Positions 1 through 9,781 of a stretch of DNA of 64,000 bases are shown here, piece by piece. Every line of letters starts with the position of its first letter. Within the stretch, counting starts at the first letter, position 1. Source of the DNA: Rebecca billardiae RCC1528 (lineage: Eukaryota > Haptophyta); assembly GCA_965240325.2 (NCBI GenBank), contig OZ251228.1, positions 806,001-870,000 on the forward strand, in the 5' to 3' direction. The translations under genes and the position numbers were made by a program. A model generated the notes under the pieces. That model searched no databases, was not told where the DNA came from, and was given only the letters and a program-made list of their open reading frames with translations.

Positions 1-2030
1 TCGGCGAACTCCTCAAAGTACTCCTCCCACCTGTTGGGGTCGTACGGCGGCGCGAGCGCCCTGGCCTTGTTGAGCGCCTTCTCCACCTGCGCCCTGCGCA
101 CGCGCGTCGAGCTCATGCTCGAGCACAGGTCGACGACGGCCGTCTCGGCGCCCTCGGGCGCGAAGGAGTTGTCCGCGTCGGTGCGCAGCGGCGGCACCCA
201 CGGCGGCGTGGCGCGCGGGTTGCCCGCGGCGCGGTTGGCGATCGCGTCGAGGTCAACGCGGTCGAAGAAGACGTGCGAGCGCACCGCCTCGGGGCCGCCG
301 CCCTCCGGCGTCGGCGCGCCCAGCCGCGTCTCGTCGTCGAGCACCAGCAGCTTCTTGAGCAGCTCGACCGCGTCCTCCGGCAGCTTGGGCTCGTGCCGCG
401 TCGGCCAGATCACCTTGCCCGCGATGATGTTGCGCAGGATGTCGACGTCGCTCGCGGAGGGCGGGTAGGCGCACGGCGTGCGCCCGACGAGCAGCTCGAA
501 GACGAGGCAGCCGAACGACCACCAGTCCGCGGCGAGCCCGTGCCCGCGCTGGTCGCCGCGGCACAGCTCGGGCGCCATGTACTCGAGCGTGCCGATGCGC
601 GTGCGCGTGCGGCCGCGGCCGCCGCCGCCGACGTGCACGCACGCGCCCCAGTCGGCGAGGCGCGGCCAGCCGGAGCCGTCGATGAGGATGTTCTCCAGCT
701 TGATGTCACGGTGCGCGATCGCGCGCGAGTGCGCGGCGGAGAGCGCGAGCAGCACCGCGCCCGTGTAGAACGCCGTGTCCGACGGCGGCATCGGCGTGAT
801 CGCGTCCGCCAGCCGGAAGAGCTCGCCGCCCATGCACGCCTCGGTGATCAGGTAGACGAAGTACTCGTCCGCGGCGACGCCGTGCAGGCGGAGGACGGAG
901 GGGTGGCCCTCGAGCGCGTACATGCCGTCGCGCTCGCGCTTGAGCCGGCGGATCGCCGCGGACACGCGCTTCGTGTCGCCGCTCGCGGTGAGCATCGCCT
1001 TGGGCACCGCCTTGATCGCGTACAGCATGCGCGTCTTCTCGTGCCGCGCGAGCAGCACGACGCCGAGCGAGCCGCAGCCGAGCGGCCGCAGCATGTCGAC
1101 CTCGCCGAATTTGACGGTGCCGATGGACGGCTCGACGGGGATGCCCGACATGTAGCGCGGCACCGACGGGAACCGCGCGCGCAGCGCGGGCGTCGCGTCC
1201 CGACTCCCCGGCGGGTGGCGGCGCATCCGCGCGGGCGACGCGGCCGTCGAGCCGCCGCCCGCCGCAAAGCTCACGCCCGAGCGCTTGAGCTCCTCGAGCT
1301 CGAGCTCGCGGCGCTGCCTGCGCTGGCGCCGCGCGTTGCGCGGCGACGCGGGCTCGCTCGTCGAGAAGTTCTGCGCCTCCTTCGTCGCCCGGTCCATCAT
1401 CGCGCGCAAGTGCAGCGCGTCCGTGTCGTACGAGCGGTGGCGGCGCCGAGCAGCGCTTCGCTCCTCCGCAAACTCGCCCTCGTCCGGCGGCAGCTTCGCG
1501 GCGCCCGCGCCGAGCGAGCTTTGGGGCGGCGCGTGCGAGGAGGACGAGGAGCCCTTGGACAACGGCTTGCCCGAGCCCGAGCTCATGTGCGCGAACGCGG
1601 GCATGCTGGGGTGCCGTGACCCCGCCGAGAAGAGCGCACGCTCCGTCTCGCGCGCGGCGCGCTCCGCCTGCACGTCGGCGTCGGCCGCGCTCAGCGCCTG
1701 GCGCAGCTCGGCGAGCTCGTAGCGCAGGCGCACGATCTCTTGTTCTTGGGCCGAGCTCGAACTGTCGGTCGAATCGGCGCGCGCCGTCGGCTTACGGGAC
1801 ATGAGGCGCTTCTCCTCGAGTCTTGGCTTGCCCGGGGCCGTGTCCTCGGGCGTCGAGGGCGTGGCGGGCGAGACAGCGGGTGACGAGCGCCGCTGTGGCG
1901 AGACGCTGCGGGGCGCGGGGCGCACGGAGAGCTTATGCATGCCGGTGATGCGACCGACGATGCTGGAAGCCAGCGAGCGCCGGCGCTCCCCTGGCGACGT
2001 CGCGTCGTCGTGGTCGTGCTGGTTGGTCAT
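1..2030 (-). CDS. AGC-family serine/threonine protein kinase, C-terminus cut by window edge
   Basis: The frame opens at an ATG at 2030 and stays open to the left edge (676 codons, no intron needed). Residues 1 to about 320 are Ser/Pro/Arg-rich, with a short heptad-like Glu/Leu stretch near residue 90. The kinase domain follows: glycine loop GCGSLG, the AIK lysine at about residue 340, catalytic HRDIKLEN (Asp at residue 442), the metal-binding loop as DWG (Asp at 460) rather than DFG, and IGTLEYMAPE closing the activation segment. The 18-residue HRD-to-DWG spacing is normal. Past the catalytic core an AGC-type C-tail is visible (RLGA, SHVFFDRVDLDAI, PPWVPPL), which places it near PKA/PKG/PKC/S6K-type enzymes. 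The role is ATP-dependent Ser/Thr phosphorylation; the substrate is unknown and I cannot assign a subfamily. No cyclic-nucleotide or lipid-binding domain is visible before the kinase domain. Confidence 0.9.
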   Translation of the reverse strand, partial: MTNQHDHDDATSPGERRRSLASSIVGRITGMHKLSVRPAPRSVSPQRRSSPAVSPATPSTPEDTAPGKPRLEEKRLMSRKPTARADSTDSSSSAQEQEIVRLRYELAELRQALSAADADVQAERAARETERALFSAGSRHPSMPAFAHMSSGSGKPLSKGSSSSSHAPPQSSLGAGAAKLPPDEGEFAEERSAARRRHRSYDTDALHLRAMMDRATKEAQNFSTSEPASPRNARRQRRQRRELELEELKRSGVSFAAGGGSTAASPARMRRHPPGSRDATPALRARFPSVPRYMSGIPVEPSIGTVKFGEVDMLRPLGCGSLGVVLLARHEKTRMLYAIKAVPKAMLTASGDTKRVSAAIRRLKRERDGMYALEGHPSVLRLHGVAADEYFVYLITEACMGGELFRLADAITPMPPSDTAFYTGAVLLALSAAHSRAIAHRDIKLENILIDGSGWPRLADWGACVHVGGGGRGRTRTRIGTLEYMAPELCRGDQRGHGLAADWWSFGCLVFELLVGRTPCAYPPSASDVDILRNIIAGKVIWPTRHEPKLPEDAVELLKKLLVLDDETRLGAPTPEGGGPEAVRSHVFFDRVDLDAIANRAAGNPRATPPWVPPLRTDADNSFAPEGAETAVVDLCSSMSSTRVRRAQVEKALNKARALAPPYDPNRWEEYFEEFA

Positions 2031-3657
2031 TGCGGCGGTGAGTGAGCCCGCTTGGACGTGCAGCTCGAGCCACCCGCTTCGGCGCTGTTCGTCAGACGCT
2101 CGGTCTTCCCAGTTCCCAACCCTGATTTGCCGTGATTACGACCGGCCGGTGTACCTTTTTGCGGCTCGGCGCCTACTGCCGGAAGTTCCCGGGTACGTAA
2201 AACGTCAAAGGAAGTCATGGCGCGAGCGGTTGCCAACGTTCGCGCAGCTTCTCTTGCGTGTGTAGTTGGGTAGAGTCTTGGTTGGGATTCTTCGATGCGC
2301 AACCGACATATACGAGATCAGTCTCCGGGGTTTATCACTACATATCGTCGTATCGTATCGACCCCTCTCCGAAAGCTAGACCGTATGATCATGAGAAACA
2401 TCGTCAATGTGATTACAAACGTGAACGTGTGGCCATTGATGAACACCACTTCAAATTTCATGATCATAGCTGATATAAAAAACGCTTCGTGATGGAATTC
2501 AATATTACGACCTATTGGAGTAATTTGACCTAGTCGGTGTCGATTGGCATAGGTACCTTAAAACAGCGGGGGCCTAGCGGCCTTTTCCCGGTGGGGCTGG
2601 TCGAACACAGCGCGTCTAGGACGCGACGGAGAAGCTTGCCAGGGCCGGCAGACCCGACGACGATGAGACGAGTTGGCCGTTCAGCGCTGACTAACGGTAT
2701 CATCCGAGCTGCCGCGTCTTCGCGCGTCGCGTGTGCGATTTAGCCATTAGCCAGGTGCGGCAGCGTGGCTCTCCCAGTTCTGCAAGGCCCACCGAGGCGC
2801 CAGCGAGGCGCGCGTCGATGCAGTCAATGCAGTCGTCGCTGCGCACGGCCGCTCGGGCACGGCGGCACGGCAACGGCACGCACCGATCACGCCGTGCGTG
2901 CGCGCGTCGGCCATCGACGCGTGGTAGTCGTGCAGCAACTGCAGTCCGCACGTCGTGCGCGCTGCTGCCGCCGGACGCCCAGATGGCGCGCGACCGCGTC
3001 GGTCGCGGCGGCCTCGCGCGCCGCGCGCGGTTCGGCTCGACGCGCGGCGTGACCCTCGCGGCGCTCCGCGTTGCGCGCCTCGTCCACGCCGTTCAGCGTG
3101 CTCGCCAGCCGCGCTGCGCGAGGCACGCGTCGAGCGCTGCCGGCGTCTCGCAGTTTGGGTGCGAGGCCGCGGGCGCGCGCGCGCCGGGGCGCGTGGCCTC
3201 GTGCGGGTGCACGGCGAGGCGCGCCAGGTCCGTACCGTTACCGTATTGTATAGGCGGTATGAACTGGGTAAGGGGGTACCGCTAAGATCGCCGCCAGATT
3301 TGTGGGAATCGCAACGACATCTCTATGCGGCGCGCGCAAAAATTAACCACATGCGCTTCGATTCCCGAGGCGTGCCTTAATTGGCGCAAAAATTAACCAA
3401 GTGCGTTCTCGATTCCCGAGGCGTGCCTAATCAAAAAACGTTTGAGGCCCCATTCTTCGTATTCCTACTCCGGTATTACTTGGGACAGCAGTACGTCACA
3501 CCCAATTAAAGGGGGTCGGAGCTGGGTCTCCCAGGGCTTTGTCACGAATTAAAATTGTTTAAAGCTGTGTTCACCAGAATACGATCGGCTACACCAATCT
3601 TCCGGTCGTAAACAACGAGGTTGAGGGCGCACGGCCCTGGTAGTTCCCTCGCGTTCT
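2031..3657. other. Intergenic spacer, no recognisable gene
   Basis: The first part is the 5' flank of the kinase gene. It is more AT-rich around 2280-2560 and 3290-3600 than the coding DNA. Open frames here have skewed Arg/Ala composition and resemble no family I know. Apart from a short tandem repeat near 3334 I see nothing functional. Confidence 0.6.
3334..3429. repeat. Two-copy tandem repeat, period 50 bp
   Basis: The segment starting GCGCAAAAATTAACCA and ending ATTCCCGAGGCGTGCCT occurs at 3334-3379 and again at 3384-3429 with a few differences. It lies in an AT-richer part of the spacer. No function can be assigned. Confidence 0.8.
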
Positions 3658-4275
3658 TCACCGAATCACGATGCGCGCGCCCGGCGCGTTGCCGTGCAGG
3701 AGGCGCGGCCGGCGCGGGCGCGAGTAATCGACGCGATCGACGGCCTCGGGGGGCTGCGCCGTGTCGAACTCGACGCGCAGCAGCCGCAGCGCCTCCGCCC
3801 GGTGCGCTTCGGGCAGCCCTGCTGTGGCCGCGCGCAGCGCAGAGATCGCGCTCGGCAGCTCGCCCGTCTCAGCCTCGCACAGCCTCGCGCGCTCGGCGGG
3901 ATCGGCGCAGCGTCGGATGAATGAGCTCGCAGCTCTGAGCTCGCAGCTCGTCGGCCGGTCGGCGGCGGGAAAGAGCGTCGCGAGCAGCCGCGGCTCGAGC
4001 CTGTCTACGACCTCCCGCAGCCGCAGCAGCCGCTGGCCTTGCACGCCCTCGGCGTCTTCCCCTCGAATGCGGGCACAATGAGCTCCCCACGGCACGTGAC
4101 ACCCTGGATTGCGACCTTTGTCTGTCAGCCTCGCCGCCGCGTCGATCGATGCAGTGCGAGGGCCGCTGTGCGCGTCGGCGCCGCCGCGGGTGCTGTCGGC
4201 CGACGGCCTGGAGCGCGAGGGCGACTGCGAGCACGGGCGAGAGAGGAGCACGGCGTCGCCCGTAGCATATGCCAC
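3658..4275 (-). CDS. Hypothetical protein, possible gene or terminal exon
   Basis: A 205-codon frame on the minus strand. Roughly residues 70-205 look protein-like: charged and leucine-rich in a helical pattern (LREVVDRLEPRLLATLF, then EAHRAEALRLLRVEF) with a balanced composition. The N-terminal third is Ser/Arg-rich and could be non-coding or upstream of a splice acceptor. I recognise no domain and see no signal peptide or membrane segment. It stands alone in a gene-poor stretch. It may be a small helical protein, the last exon of a longer gene, or a chance frame in GC-rich DNA. Confidence 0.3.
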   Translation of the reverse strand: MAYATGDAVLLSRPCSQSPSRSRPSADSTRGGADAHSGPRTASIDAAARLTDKGRNPGCHVPWGAHCARIRGEDAEGVQGQRLLRLREVVDRLEPRLLATLFPAADRPTSCELRAASSFIRRCADPAERARLCEAETGELPSAISALRAATAGLPEAHRAEALRLLRVEFDTAQPPEAVDRVDYSRPRRPRLLHGNAPGARIVIR

Positions 4276-5703
4276 CTCGCCATCGTCGCGGACTCGCCGC
4301 TCGCAGATCTAAGCCCAGCCTCGTCGCGAGCAAAACAGATGTCCGCGCTCGGCCTCGTGCTGCGAGGACTGGCGCCCAGCCTCGTCGCCCGCAGATCTGC
4401 GCGCGCTGCTTCAGCCGCGCCGTCATGCGCAGCCAGAGAGAGAGAGGCTCACGGTCAGCACTCCGCACGCGGAGCCATCACAGCGCGGCCATGGTCATGG
4501 ACGGCGCGAGCGTGAGGGCTTGGGCGAGCGACTTCCCGCGAACATGCCGAGAGTTCAGCTGCGCGGGCGTGCGGCGTGGCGCGCGCGGGCGCGCGCATGG
4601 TCAGCTGGAAAGACCGAGCGAGAAACGCGCCTCGCCCCCACACGCCACGCGCTTTCGCACCCAGAGTATCACACACGAGGAGCCGACGAGCCGGTCGACA
4701 ACTCGGCCAGCCGTCGGGAATCCTGCGACGAGTGCTCGATTGGAAAACGCACTGGGCCGAAGAGGCATGGCAGGGCGGGGCGCGCGGAGTGAGCGAGGCA
4801 CGAATGCGATGGCGACGGCCCGGTTGGGACCCGCCGCGCAGCTGGCGCGCACCAGCGCTGAGTCTTGTCGGATTGAACGATCGTGCCTGCGTCACGCATT
4901 GCCCGCCTCAGAGGCTTTGCTCGAGCCCGCTCGTTCGTGTGGCAGGGCTTTTGTATCATCGCCGGCGTGAAGCCGTGTGATGAGCGCAGTATTTTATTAA
5001 TCTCGGAACGGGAGCCATAAATAACTACTATCATACTGATCAGAAAGGATGACGGTTATGAATCGCGCGCGGGAAGTGGAACCGGGGAACGCCTTCGGGC
5101 TACCCGCGTCAATGATATTCTGAGACATTAGGGCTCTCGAAACGAAGGCGTGTGGCTTCGGCCTACGGCAGTGGGCCCTGGCCTGACTGGGGGGCAACCA
5201 GAGGATGCGGCCCCGAACCTCGCCTTGGCGGCTGGCTGGCCTGGCCGGCAGCTGACTGACCAGGCAGCAGCCCCGCCCAATCGGTTTAACACCGGTAACG
5301 TGGCTTAGTGGAAGCCACGATCTCCGTATGTATCTGCGTCGCCCCGGTAAGCGGGTAGAGCATCGCATACGGGAGTAGTTAATGAGCGAATATTGGAGTG
5401 GAAGGTAAATGAACGTATCCTTGACGAAAGGTGTAATCACCAGCTTGTAGTGATTACTCACCTCGCGCTTAAGCAGCCCTCGAGCAGCTCTTCGCGTTCG
5501 GTGTCACACGGGTATCCGGCGAGTCCGGGTAGCCCGACACTCCTCCTCACCGAGTGCGGTGAGGTGCGAGTAAGCGTGTGCGTGTGTGCGGTGCGCGCGC
5601 GCGCGCGTGTGCGCGCGTGCGCGCGTGTGCGTGCAGCTCCTGTGCGTGCCCGCGATCAGCGGGCGAGCGATGCACGCGGACGATCTTCGTCTTCGGGTGA
5701 CAC
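4276..5703. other. Intergenic spacer with GT/GC dinucleotide tract
   Basis: No convincing gene. Around 5576-5640 there is an alternating GT/GC purine-pyrimidine tract, a sequence type prone to Z-DNA and slippage. A hairpin-forming GTGGCTTAGTGGAAGCCAC lies near 5300. Neither can be tied to a gene. Confidence 0.55.
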
Positions 5704-5707
5704 TCAC

Positions 5708-5813
5708 CTACTTGAGCCGGGTGAGCGTCGTGGTGGCACCACAGAGGTGGTCCACCAAGCGCTTGAACTTGTCGCTGTGGCCGTGGAGCTCACCGAGCTG
5801 GAGGATCCACGAG
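5708..5813 (-). other. Exon-like fragment, possible last exon or gene relic
   Basis: Read on the minus strand, this short stretch gives a well-formed C-terminus (start WILQLGELHGHSDKFKRL, end TTTLTRLK then TAG at 5710-5708), with strongly GC-ending codons like those of the real genes here. A CAG acceptor-like site lies just upstream on the minus strand (at 5816-5814). A consensus-like GTGAGT follows the stop codon. Further upstream the same frame gives no plausible protein, so any earlier exon is not identified. It could be a true terminal exon, a decayed gene fragment or coincidence; I do not recognise the family. Confidence 0.25.
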
Positions 5814-5988
5814 CTGGTGTTGGCAGTTGGGGCAGGGCTGCACGGTGCACCGCCGCCCGGCACCGCGGCGCCGACGCGGCGCGCGCGCGCGCGCGCGCGC
5901 AGCCGCCTGTGGCACTACTGTGAGTCCGGGTGTGCCAGGCGTGGGCAGAGCGCTGTCCGGGCGTCACGTTACGCCATTCCTCGCGGCA

Positions 5989-6028
5989 CGTCATGACGTC
6001 ATGACGTGACGTCACGTCATGACGCGTC
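5989..6028. promoter_or_regulatory. Clustered TGACGTCA palindromes (CRE/bZIP-type sites)
   Basis: Two full TGACGTCA octamers (5994-6001 and 6007-6014) with further overlapping ACGTCA/TGACG half sites fill about 40 bp. This octamer is the classic binding site of CREB/ATF-type bZIP factors. Which gene it would serve is unclear; the exon-like fragment at 5708-5813 is closest. It could also be a simple ACGT-rich microsatellite. Confidence 0.35.
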
Positions 6029-6168
6029 ACACACGCCCAGCCTAAGCCTTGGGCCGGGCGCGGCCCCGGAACTGGTGCCAACCGCGCCCGTCGCAACTCA
6101 CGGGCGGCGAACCGTAGCTTGGTTTACAGGCAATCGCGGGCAATGAGAAGTCAGAGATCTCACGGCTG

Positions 6169-6720
6169 GTCTCGATTTCTTAGCCGTTCGGTAGCCCGAG
6201 CGCCTACGGAGTCTCAGTTTCTTACGGCTAGGTCTGCCCGCCACGCAGTGCCGCGGCGCAGGCGCGGGGGGCGCAGGGGGGCAGAGCCCCCCGCTGAGTC
6301 TTAGGCCCGGCCGGCGAGGCCGATGAAAAATTTGGGCCATTTTTGAGCAAATCTGGCATGATGTTGCATGGATGCTGCGGTGCACTGGCCAGGAGTCAGT
6401 CATCAGGAGACTCAGTCGGGACTTGGCCTGTACGGTCACGTAGTCGGGCCGCGGGCCGCGTCCCACGGGCACTGCGCCTCGGGCCCTCGGCGGACCACTC
6501 ATCCGTCATCGGCCGCGGGCGACGTAGTCCCGGTTTCTTAGCGTGACTATGCGTATCATAGCGAACCAGCCAATCGCTAGTCTCAGTTTTTAGGCCAGAT
6601 CCGCAGATAGCAAGCCCCAGTTCTTAACGCGTGACAGCTCCTTATTGCCAGCGATTGCCTGCATGTAGTGTCAGCCCGGTCCTGAAAGGGCGAATAAATA
6701 ACTGCGCCGAACTTCTTAGG
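6169..6720 (+). repeat. Scattered copies of a GTCTCAGTTTCTTAGGC-like motif
   Basis: Variants of the motif appear around 6169, 6213, 6528, 6580, 6618 and 6706, each with a (C)AGTTTCTTA- or GTTCTTA-like core next to CG-rich DNA. Spacing is irregular, so this is not a simple tandem array. Function unknown. Confidence 0.4.
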
Positions 6721-7240
6721 CGAAACTCGCGGCCCGAACGCCCGCTGGCCGCTGAGCTGGCCGGTAGTTAGTAGTACTAGTAGGCTTCGACGAACAACAG
6801 TTACGAGTAATATCGCCTGACCGGCCTTACGAGTTACCCCTGTTAAGTGTTACAGTACGTATATACTACGGTGAGTTACCGCCGCTCGGCCTCGGGGGCG
6901 CCGCACGGCCCTGGCCCCGCGTACTCGGGAGGTCGGGCGTTCGAGCGGACCGGGTCCGGGGTGCCACTGCGAGGCTCACGTCGGAGAGAATACCCGGCAT
7001 AGTCGTCAGCCACTCCCGACTCCGCACATTGTCTTGACACATGACCTTCACCTTGGACGAAGCAATACTGTTCATCAAAGTAGGGGCCGCGTGACGCCTC
7101 CTGTCAGATGCCAAGCACTGATCTGACAATGATGCGACTAATCAGTAATCACTATATATATAATCAGCACATGTATTGAAGCGTGACTTAGCACATGGCG
7201 CATCTTTAGTAGAGTATGCTTGGCACGCAGACATGGCCGG

Positions 7241-7762
7241 TCACAGGTCGATGTATCGTGCCGTCGAGTGCACCAACTCGCGCACAAAGAGTTCGATGAG
7301 GTGATGTCCATCATCGGGGCTCACCCACGCCTTGTGCGGCACGTCGTACACGTACCAGCGGGCGCCGGACACGGGCGATGCGAGGCAGAGCCGCTCCGGA
7401 TGGGTGCTCGTCCGGGGCTCGCGCATAATGACATACACGCCCTTCTCGGCCCCGAGATCGAGTGACAGCTTGTTCGAGGCCTCGTCCAACTCGACCGCGT
7501 CCGAGCCAAAGCTGTCCGCCAGTGCGCGCTGGATACGCAGGAGCTCAGCTGTGCCCGCGGTGCCACCCTGGGCGGGCGTCGTGAGAGTGCGCGCCCGCGT
7601 CACGAGGTGCATTGGCGCCAGCACGGCCGGTGCAGTGGTAGTCAACGTGGCGTAGCGCATCGACGCCTGCGCCCACGCGCCGACTGGGCGCAGCGCCGCG
7701 GGAGCCCTCGGTGTGAGCGCCACCCGCCTCGCCGCCGCGACCATCGAGGCCTGGACGCGCAT
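7241..7762 (-). CDS. FXN: Frataxin-like mitochondrial iron-sulfur assembly protein
   Basis: A 173-residue protein whose C-terminal ~100 residues match the frataxin/CyaY fold: an acidic first helix (RIQRALADSFGSDAVELDEAS), strands LSLDLGAEKGVYVIM and LASPVSGARWYVYD, then WVSPDDGHHLIELFVRELV, the usual end of the family. The N-terminal ~65 residues are rich in Arg, Ala, Thr and Ser with almost no acids, as expected of a mitochondrial presequence; Met1 or Met7 could start it. Frataxin activates the cysteine desulfurase-scaffold complex in Fe-S cluster synthesis. The conserved Trp just before the S-P-x-S-G turn (human Trp155) appears to be Cys here. The gene is intronless. Its start lies 100 bp from a long inverted repeat and it is head-to-head with the S3a gene. 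Confidence 0.85.
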   Translation of the reverse strand: MRVQASMVAAARRVALTPRAPAALRPVGAWAQASMRYATLTTTAPAVLAPMHLVTRARTLTTPAQGGTAGTAELLRIQRALADSFGSDAVELDEASNKLSLDLGAEKGVYVIMREPRTSTHPERLCLASPVSGARWYVYDVPHKAWVSPDDGHHLIELFVRELVHSTARYIDL

Positions 7763-7862
7763 CGCCGGTGTTCGTGCGCACTCTCGAGATGCGAAAGCGG
7801 AGACTGCGCACGCGTGTGCGCGGATCCGGTTCAGACCTGATCTGCTCCGGACTGGAGTCCTT

Positions 7863-9620
7863 GGGCTTGTCCCCTACACCCCTGGCTCGGGGGGACGGCT
7901 GCCGTGGCGGCGGTGGGTGCGTGCTCGCCGAGCGTCCTAGCGGTCGATTGCGGGGCGTTCCGTGGCGGCACGCTGGGCGGGGCGGGCTCCAAGACATAGG
8001 GGAACGTCGACAAAGCAGCCCACTGATGTCTCTCCTCGCTCGTCGCCCTTGCGGTTGGCGCGCGCAACCACTTGCGAGCTTGACCTTGTGCGAGCGGTCA
8101 CTTCCTGCCAGCCGACTCGACATTTGGGGAGCCTGGGCGCGAGGAGATGGCTCGGGGAGGTGGGGGTATGTATGCACAATGTATACGTACACGCGCGCTG
8201 GACGTCCGACCCCGCACGCCGCATGAAAGTGGTCACGTTTGGCACGCGCGGCGCTCTCGCGTTTCAAACGGTGTGTGCGCACGACATTTCCAGCGTCACG
8301 GATCACTGATCGAACTGCTTTGCTGGTCGCCGATAGCATATATCAGCCTACCCGACTAGCCCCATGCGTCACGGCCGGGTCTTGAGTGCTATGACACCAC
8401 TTGTAGCAGCTTCTTGCACGCTAGGCACTGCCACAAGCGCCGCGAGCCAGCTTTGTGAGCATTTGAACGCAGACACAAGGTGCCGAGGCAGTCTTCCGGG
8501 CGAGGCAATGGCATGGGAGTCAGCGCCTGGTGTTGTACAAGCAAGGTGACGGCGCGCACACGCGCGACTACGTGCCACAAGGTCTGCGATACCCGCGGGC
8601 CGCCACGCTCGCGCGCCCGTCGCTCCTCCAGCCGCCGCTTGGCGACGCAGCCCGGACTCAGCGGCACTGGTCGTCGCCGCCCGGACAATGAGGGGGGGGG
8701 GGGGGGGACCTCGTTGACGAAACCCAGGGCTTATCTCCTAAACCCCTGGACGGGTAAATCCAGGTCCCCCCCCCCCCCCTGGGGTCCGGGAGACCGCGAC
8801 CAGTGTCGACGCTGAGTCCGGGCGACGTCGCCAACTCGCCAAGCGGCGGCTGGAGGAGCGACGGGCGCGTGAGCGTGGCGGCTCGCGGGTATCACCGGCC
8901 TTGTGGCACGTAGTCGCGCGTGTGCGCGCCGTCGCATTGCGTGTACAACACCAGACGCTGACTCCCATGCCATTGCCACGCCCTGAAGACTGCCTCGGCA
9001 CCTTGTGTCTGCGTTCAAATGCTCACGAAGCTGGCTCGCGGCGCTTGTGGCAGTGCCTAGCGTGCAAGAAGCTGCTACGAGTGGCGCCATAGCACTCAAG
9101 ACCCGGCCGTCACGCATGGGGCTAGTCGGGTAGGCTAATCTGTGCTATGGGCGACCAGAAAAGCAGCTCGATCAGTGATCCGTGACTCTGGAAATGTCGC
9201 GCGGCACACACCGTTTGAAACGCGAGAGCGCGGCGCGTGCCTAACGTGACCTCTTTCAGGCGGCGTGCGGGGTCGGAAGTCCAGCGCGCGTGTACGTATA
9301 CATTGTGGATACATACCCCCACCTTCCCGAGCCATCTAATCGCGCCCAGGCTCCCCACATGTCGAATCGGCTGGCAGGAAGTGACCGCTCGGCACAAGCT
9401 CAAGCCCGCAAGTGGTTGCGCGCGCCAACCGCAAGGGCGACGAGCGAGGAGAGACATCAGCGGGCTGCTTTGTCGACGTTCCCCTGCGTCTTGGGGCCCG
9501 CCCCGCCCAGCGTGCCGCCACGGAACGCCCCGCAATCGACCGCTAGGACGCTCGGCGAGCACGCACCCACCGCCGCCACGGCAGCCGTCCCCCCGAGCCA
9601 GGGGTGTAGGGGACAAGCCC
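7863..9620. repeat. 1.76-kb inverted repeat (arms ~850 bp, 50-bp loop)
   Basis: The left arm 7863-8711 and right arm 8762-9620 are reverse complements over their length, roughly 90-95% identical by eye. The junction is an uninterrupted G run (8692-8707) facing a C run (8766-8779) around a 50-bp loop. The arms hold no recognisable protein. The whole unit sits between the divergent starts of frataxin (7762) and ribosomal protein S3a (9782), about 100 and 160 bp from each. It could be a foldback-type or hairpin MITE-like element or an inverted duplication of a promoter-proximal segment. A transcript would fold into long double-stranded RNA. I could not confirm a target-site duplication. Confidence 0.85.
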
Positions 9621-9640
9621 AGGGGTTTAGGAGACAAGCC
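9598..9640 (-). repeat. Two adjacent copies of a 22-bp terminal motif
   Basis: On the minus strand a motif starting GGCTTGTC, then CCTA, and ending ACCCCTGG occurs twice back to back at the outer right end of the inverted repeat (9598-9619 and 9619-9640). Single copies lie at the left outer end (7864-7885) and in the central loop (8728-8749). It may mark the ends of the element. Confidence 0.6.
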
Positions 9641-9781
9641 TTGGGCGCGAGGTTTGGTGACGTTTGGGCGATGGCGCCCGATCCGGTCAGAAAACCCGGA
9701 CTTCAAGCACGTGGGCACGCAGGGCGGCACGCCTCTCGGACGCTTGGGCAGGGCTATCGCGCTGCACCCCAGCGCGCGAGC

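Larger units (their letters stand above)
5814..7240. other. Intergenic spacer with repeated short motifs
   Basis: No gene recognised. It includes a (CG)n-like tract at 5878-5900, the TGACGTCA cluster at 5989-6028 and recurring AGTTTCTTA-type motifs between about 6169 and 6720. The last 500 bases before the frataxin stop codon are mixed-composition DNA in which I see nothing specific. Confidence 0.55.
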
